Part shown: piece by piece, positions 63,069-64,000 of the stretch
How positions within the stretch are numbered: the first letter of the stretch is position 1
How the letters are laid out: each line of letters begins with the position of its first letter
DNA from: Galbibacter sp038433465
Lineage (GTDB): Bacteria; Bacteroidota; Bacteroidia; Flavobacteriales; Flavobacteriaceae
Reading direction: 5' to 3'
Assembly: GCF_038433465.1 (NCBI RefSeq)
Contig: NZ_JAESVF010000005.1
Location: 1-64,000 of the forward strand
DNA length: 64,000 nt
Position numbers and translations under genes: made by a program
Notes under the pieces: model-generated
The model's input: only the letters and a program-made list of their open reading frames with translations
Database searches by the model: none
What the model was told of the DNA's origin: nothing

Positions 63069-63188
63069 GCGGAGGGAATTAAAATTGCATCAGAAAACCC
63101 TTACTGTGCCTCTTGCACAGGAATAATCCAGCAATTTCATGAAATGTTTCCTAACATTAAATTAATCTTAGTAGATGGTGTTAAATAA
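63069..63188 (+). pseudogene. C-terminal stub of a deaminase-type polymorphic toxin
   Basis: The frame encodes IKIASENPYCASCTGIIQ then QFHEMFPNIKLILVDGVK and a stop. P-x-CxxC followed by a helix with I(I/V)xQF and FPNI is the zinc-binding end of nucleic-acid deaminase toxins found in Rhs and other polymorphic toxins. The upstream His/Asp-x-Glu half is missing; the frame passes into the REP and stops at 63015. No start codon is present. The first candidate immunity gene starts 10 bp after its stop. Confidence 0.65.
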
Positions 63189-63197
63189 AATAATAAT

Positions 63198-63440
63198 ATG
63201 GAGAGTTATAAAAAAACAATTTTTAGAATAATGAGTGATAATGAAGAACGCTTAGAACAAACATTAAAATGGTACAACGACTTATATGATACTGATTTTA
63301 AAATAGTAAATATAGTTTACGATGAGGTAAATTTTGTTGATTTAGAATCAACAAAATTTACATTAACTGATATATTTAATATTGGCTATCAATTAGGTGT
63401 AAAAATTCAAAACCTTCGAGATTTAGGAGAAATAGATTAG
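63198..63440 (+). CDS. Small acidic protein, candidate immunity protein 1
   Basis: The 80-residue soluble protein (MESYKKTIFRIMSDNEERLE start, GVKIQNLRDLGEID end) is of unrecognised family. It is acidic and lies 10 bp after the toxin stub stop, the usual place for an immunity gene. The role is inferred from context only. Confidence 0.6.
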   Translation: MESYKKTIFRIMSDNEERLEQTLKWYNDLYDTDFKIVNIVYDEVNFVDLESTKFTLTDIFNIGYQLGVKIQNLRDLGEID

Positions 63441-63454
63441 TAATCAAAAAAATA

Positions 63455-63757
63455 GTGATTGTGATAGTTGAACAAAAAAGAATAATTAAAAAGCTTAAAG
63501 AAAATAATAGCATTACTTATGAAGAAATTCTAGGGATAGCAAATGCTTTTCAGATTGCCTCTGGTCAAGGTTATGCTATCGGAAAAACAAAAGGGATACT
63601 TGATTTTTTAAAAAAGTATGGAGATGTCCATATTATTTCTATTCCCGAAGAAGGTGAATTAATACTCAAAACAAATAACGATTTATACATACTACTCAGA
63701 GATATAGATAATAATATTGATATAAAAGCTGATTCTAGCTTTGAAACTTATTTTTAA
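63455..63757 (+). CDS. Small protein, candidate immunity protein 2
   Basis: The frame of up to 100 residues starts with GTG at 63455 (or GTG at 63461). It has an alpha/beta pattern: helix TYEEILGIANAFQIA, a Gly-rich turn GQGYAIGKTKGILDFL, strands DVHIISIPE and DLYILLRDI. I do not recognise the family. It follows the preceding gene by 14 bp, and no toxin reading frame separates the two. Confidence 0.55.
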   Translation: MIVIVEQKRIIKKLKENNSITYEEILGIANAFQIASGQGYAIGKTKGILDFLKKYGDVHIISIPEEGELILKTNNDLYILLRDIDNNIDIKADSSFETYF

Positions 63758-63774
63758 AATAGCTCCCCTGCTAA

Positions 63775-63793
63775 CACGAGCGTGACGCTCGTG
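63775..63793. repeat. REP palindrome 3
   Basis: CACGAGCG-TGA-CGCTCGTG, 8-bp perfect arms. The left flank CCCCTGCTA is shared with REP 1. Confidence 0.85.
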
Positions 63794-63835
63794 CCGTGAG
63801 TAGTAAGTAAGAGAAAGAATAAAGATTGAGTAACT

Positions 63836-63898
63836 ATGAGCCGTAATTATAAATTATTCCATAATCTAGAAGTGTTGCTTATGCAGTTGCTCAATTAG
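63836..63898 (+). pseudogene. 5' fragment of a second RAYT transposase
   Basis: ATGAGCCGTAATTATAAATT encodes MSRNYKL, then FHNLEV, close to the RAYT start MSRxYKFHN. It leaves the family after about 13 residues and stops. Its ATG lies 43 bp after REP 3; at the left element the ATG lies 60 bp after REP 1. The rest of the window to 64000 holds no gene I can support. Confidence 0.5.
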
Positions 63899-64000
63899 AG
63901 AGCAGTAATTGGAGGTTCTTATTAGTTGTATTTTTTTATTTGTAGGAGGGCTTTTTTTTGTAAAGGCATACAAAAAGCTAAAATTAATGGTTCCCCCTAC

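Larger units (their letters stand above)
62851..63070 (+). mobile_element. REP-(deleted RAYT)-REP miniature element
   Basis: Two REP palindromes (62861-62881 and 63045-63067) bracket the first 14 codons and the last ~18 codons of a REP-associated tyrosine transposase, joined by a deletion of the catalytic middle. About 220 bp remain of a unit that would be ~0.7 kb when whole. Confidence 0.65.

Overview
The window comes from a Bacteroidota chromosome, very probably a Flavobacteriaceae member (marine type). The evidence is a gliding/type IX secretion (T9SS) gene set (gldJ, porV, a PorP/SprF protein, a gliding-motility type C-terminal sorting domain), promoters of the form TTTG-N19-TAnnTTTG, AT-rich DNA with few recognisable Shine-Dalgarno sites, and gene families typical of the group (ribosomal THX, DUF4369 lipoprotein, NhaD, two-lipoyl-domain PDH E2 next to E1-alpha). 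Most genes are housekeeping and look intact.

Layout. 1-4.7 kb: a secretion module made of a repeat protein cut by the window edge, a large Ig-like protein with a T9SS type B tail, and its PorP/SprF partner. 4.8-8.5 kb: idi, queD, manA, a small helical protein, tRNA-Thr, marC and a small membrane protein. 8.5-18.4 kb (minus): DUF4369 lipoprotein, DUF819 transporter, gltB-gltD, acyl-CoA dehydrogenase. 18.4-25.7 kb (plus): anmK, leucine/glutamate dehydrogenase, nhaD, exbB-exbD-tonB, folC. 25.7-30.5 kb: two identical tRNA-Val genes, a GH63 glucosidase, murF. 30.5-38.2 kb: gldJ and porV back to back without porU between them, a foreign-looking one-gene cassette, cdd, pdhA, pdhC. 38.5-43.3 kb: M28 peptidase, SDR, SprT-like protein, mannose-1-phosphate guanylyltransferase, DUF389 protein. 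43.4-55.6 kb: SRPBCC, pyrE, NUDIX, M14 peptidase, SulP transporter, a response regulator/PAS-histidine kinase pair, coaD, ddl, PASTA protein, rluD, yaaA. 55.9-61.8 kb: ribosomal THX, a UDG-fold protein, and a TetR-TolC-HlyD-MFS drug efflux operon with a tandem palindromic operator. 62-64 kb: DM13 protein, then a decaying accessory region.

The most unusual content is between the genes. At least five families of short structured repeats are present: (i) a ~175-bp element in two full copies and one partial copy, with a base pair that covaries between copies and two mutually exclusive terminal hairpins; (ii) a 134-154-bp long-hairpin element in two inverted copies 27.5 kb apart; (iii) a ~20-bp palindrome (CTGCCT...AGGCAG type) that sits as an insert inside two different host repeats; (iv) a 70-bp double-hairpin element; (v) REP palindromes (CACGAGCG-TGA-CGCTCGTG) that flank the wreck of their own transposase (RAYT) at the right end. 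That end also holds the C-terminal stub of a deaminase-type polymorphic toxin, directly followed by two small genes that are candidate immunity genes. No CRISPR array, prophage or complete insertion sequence was seen.
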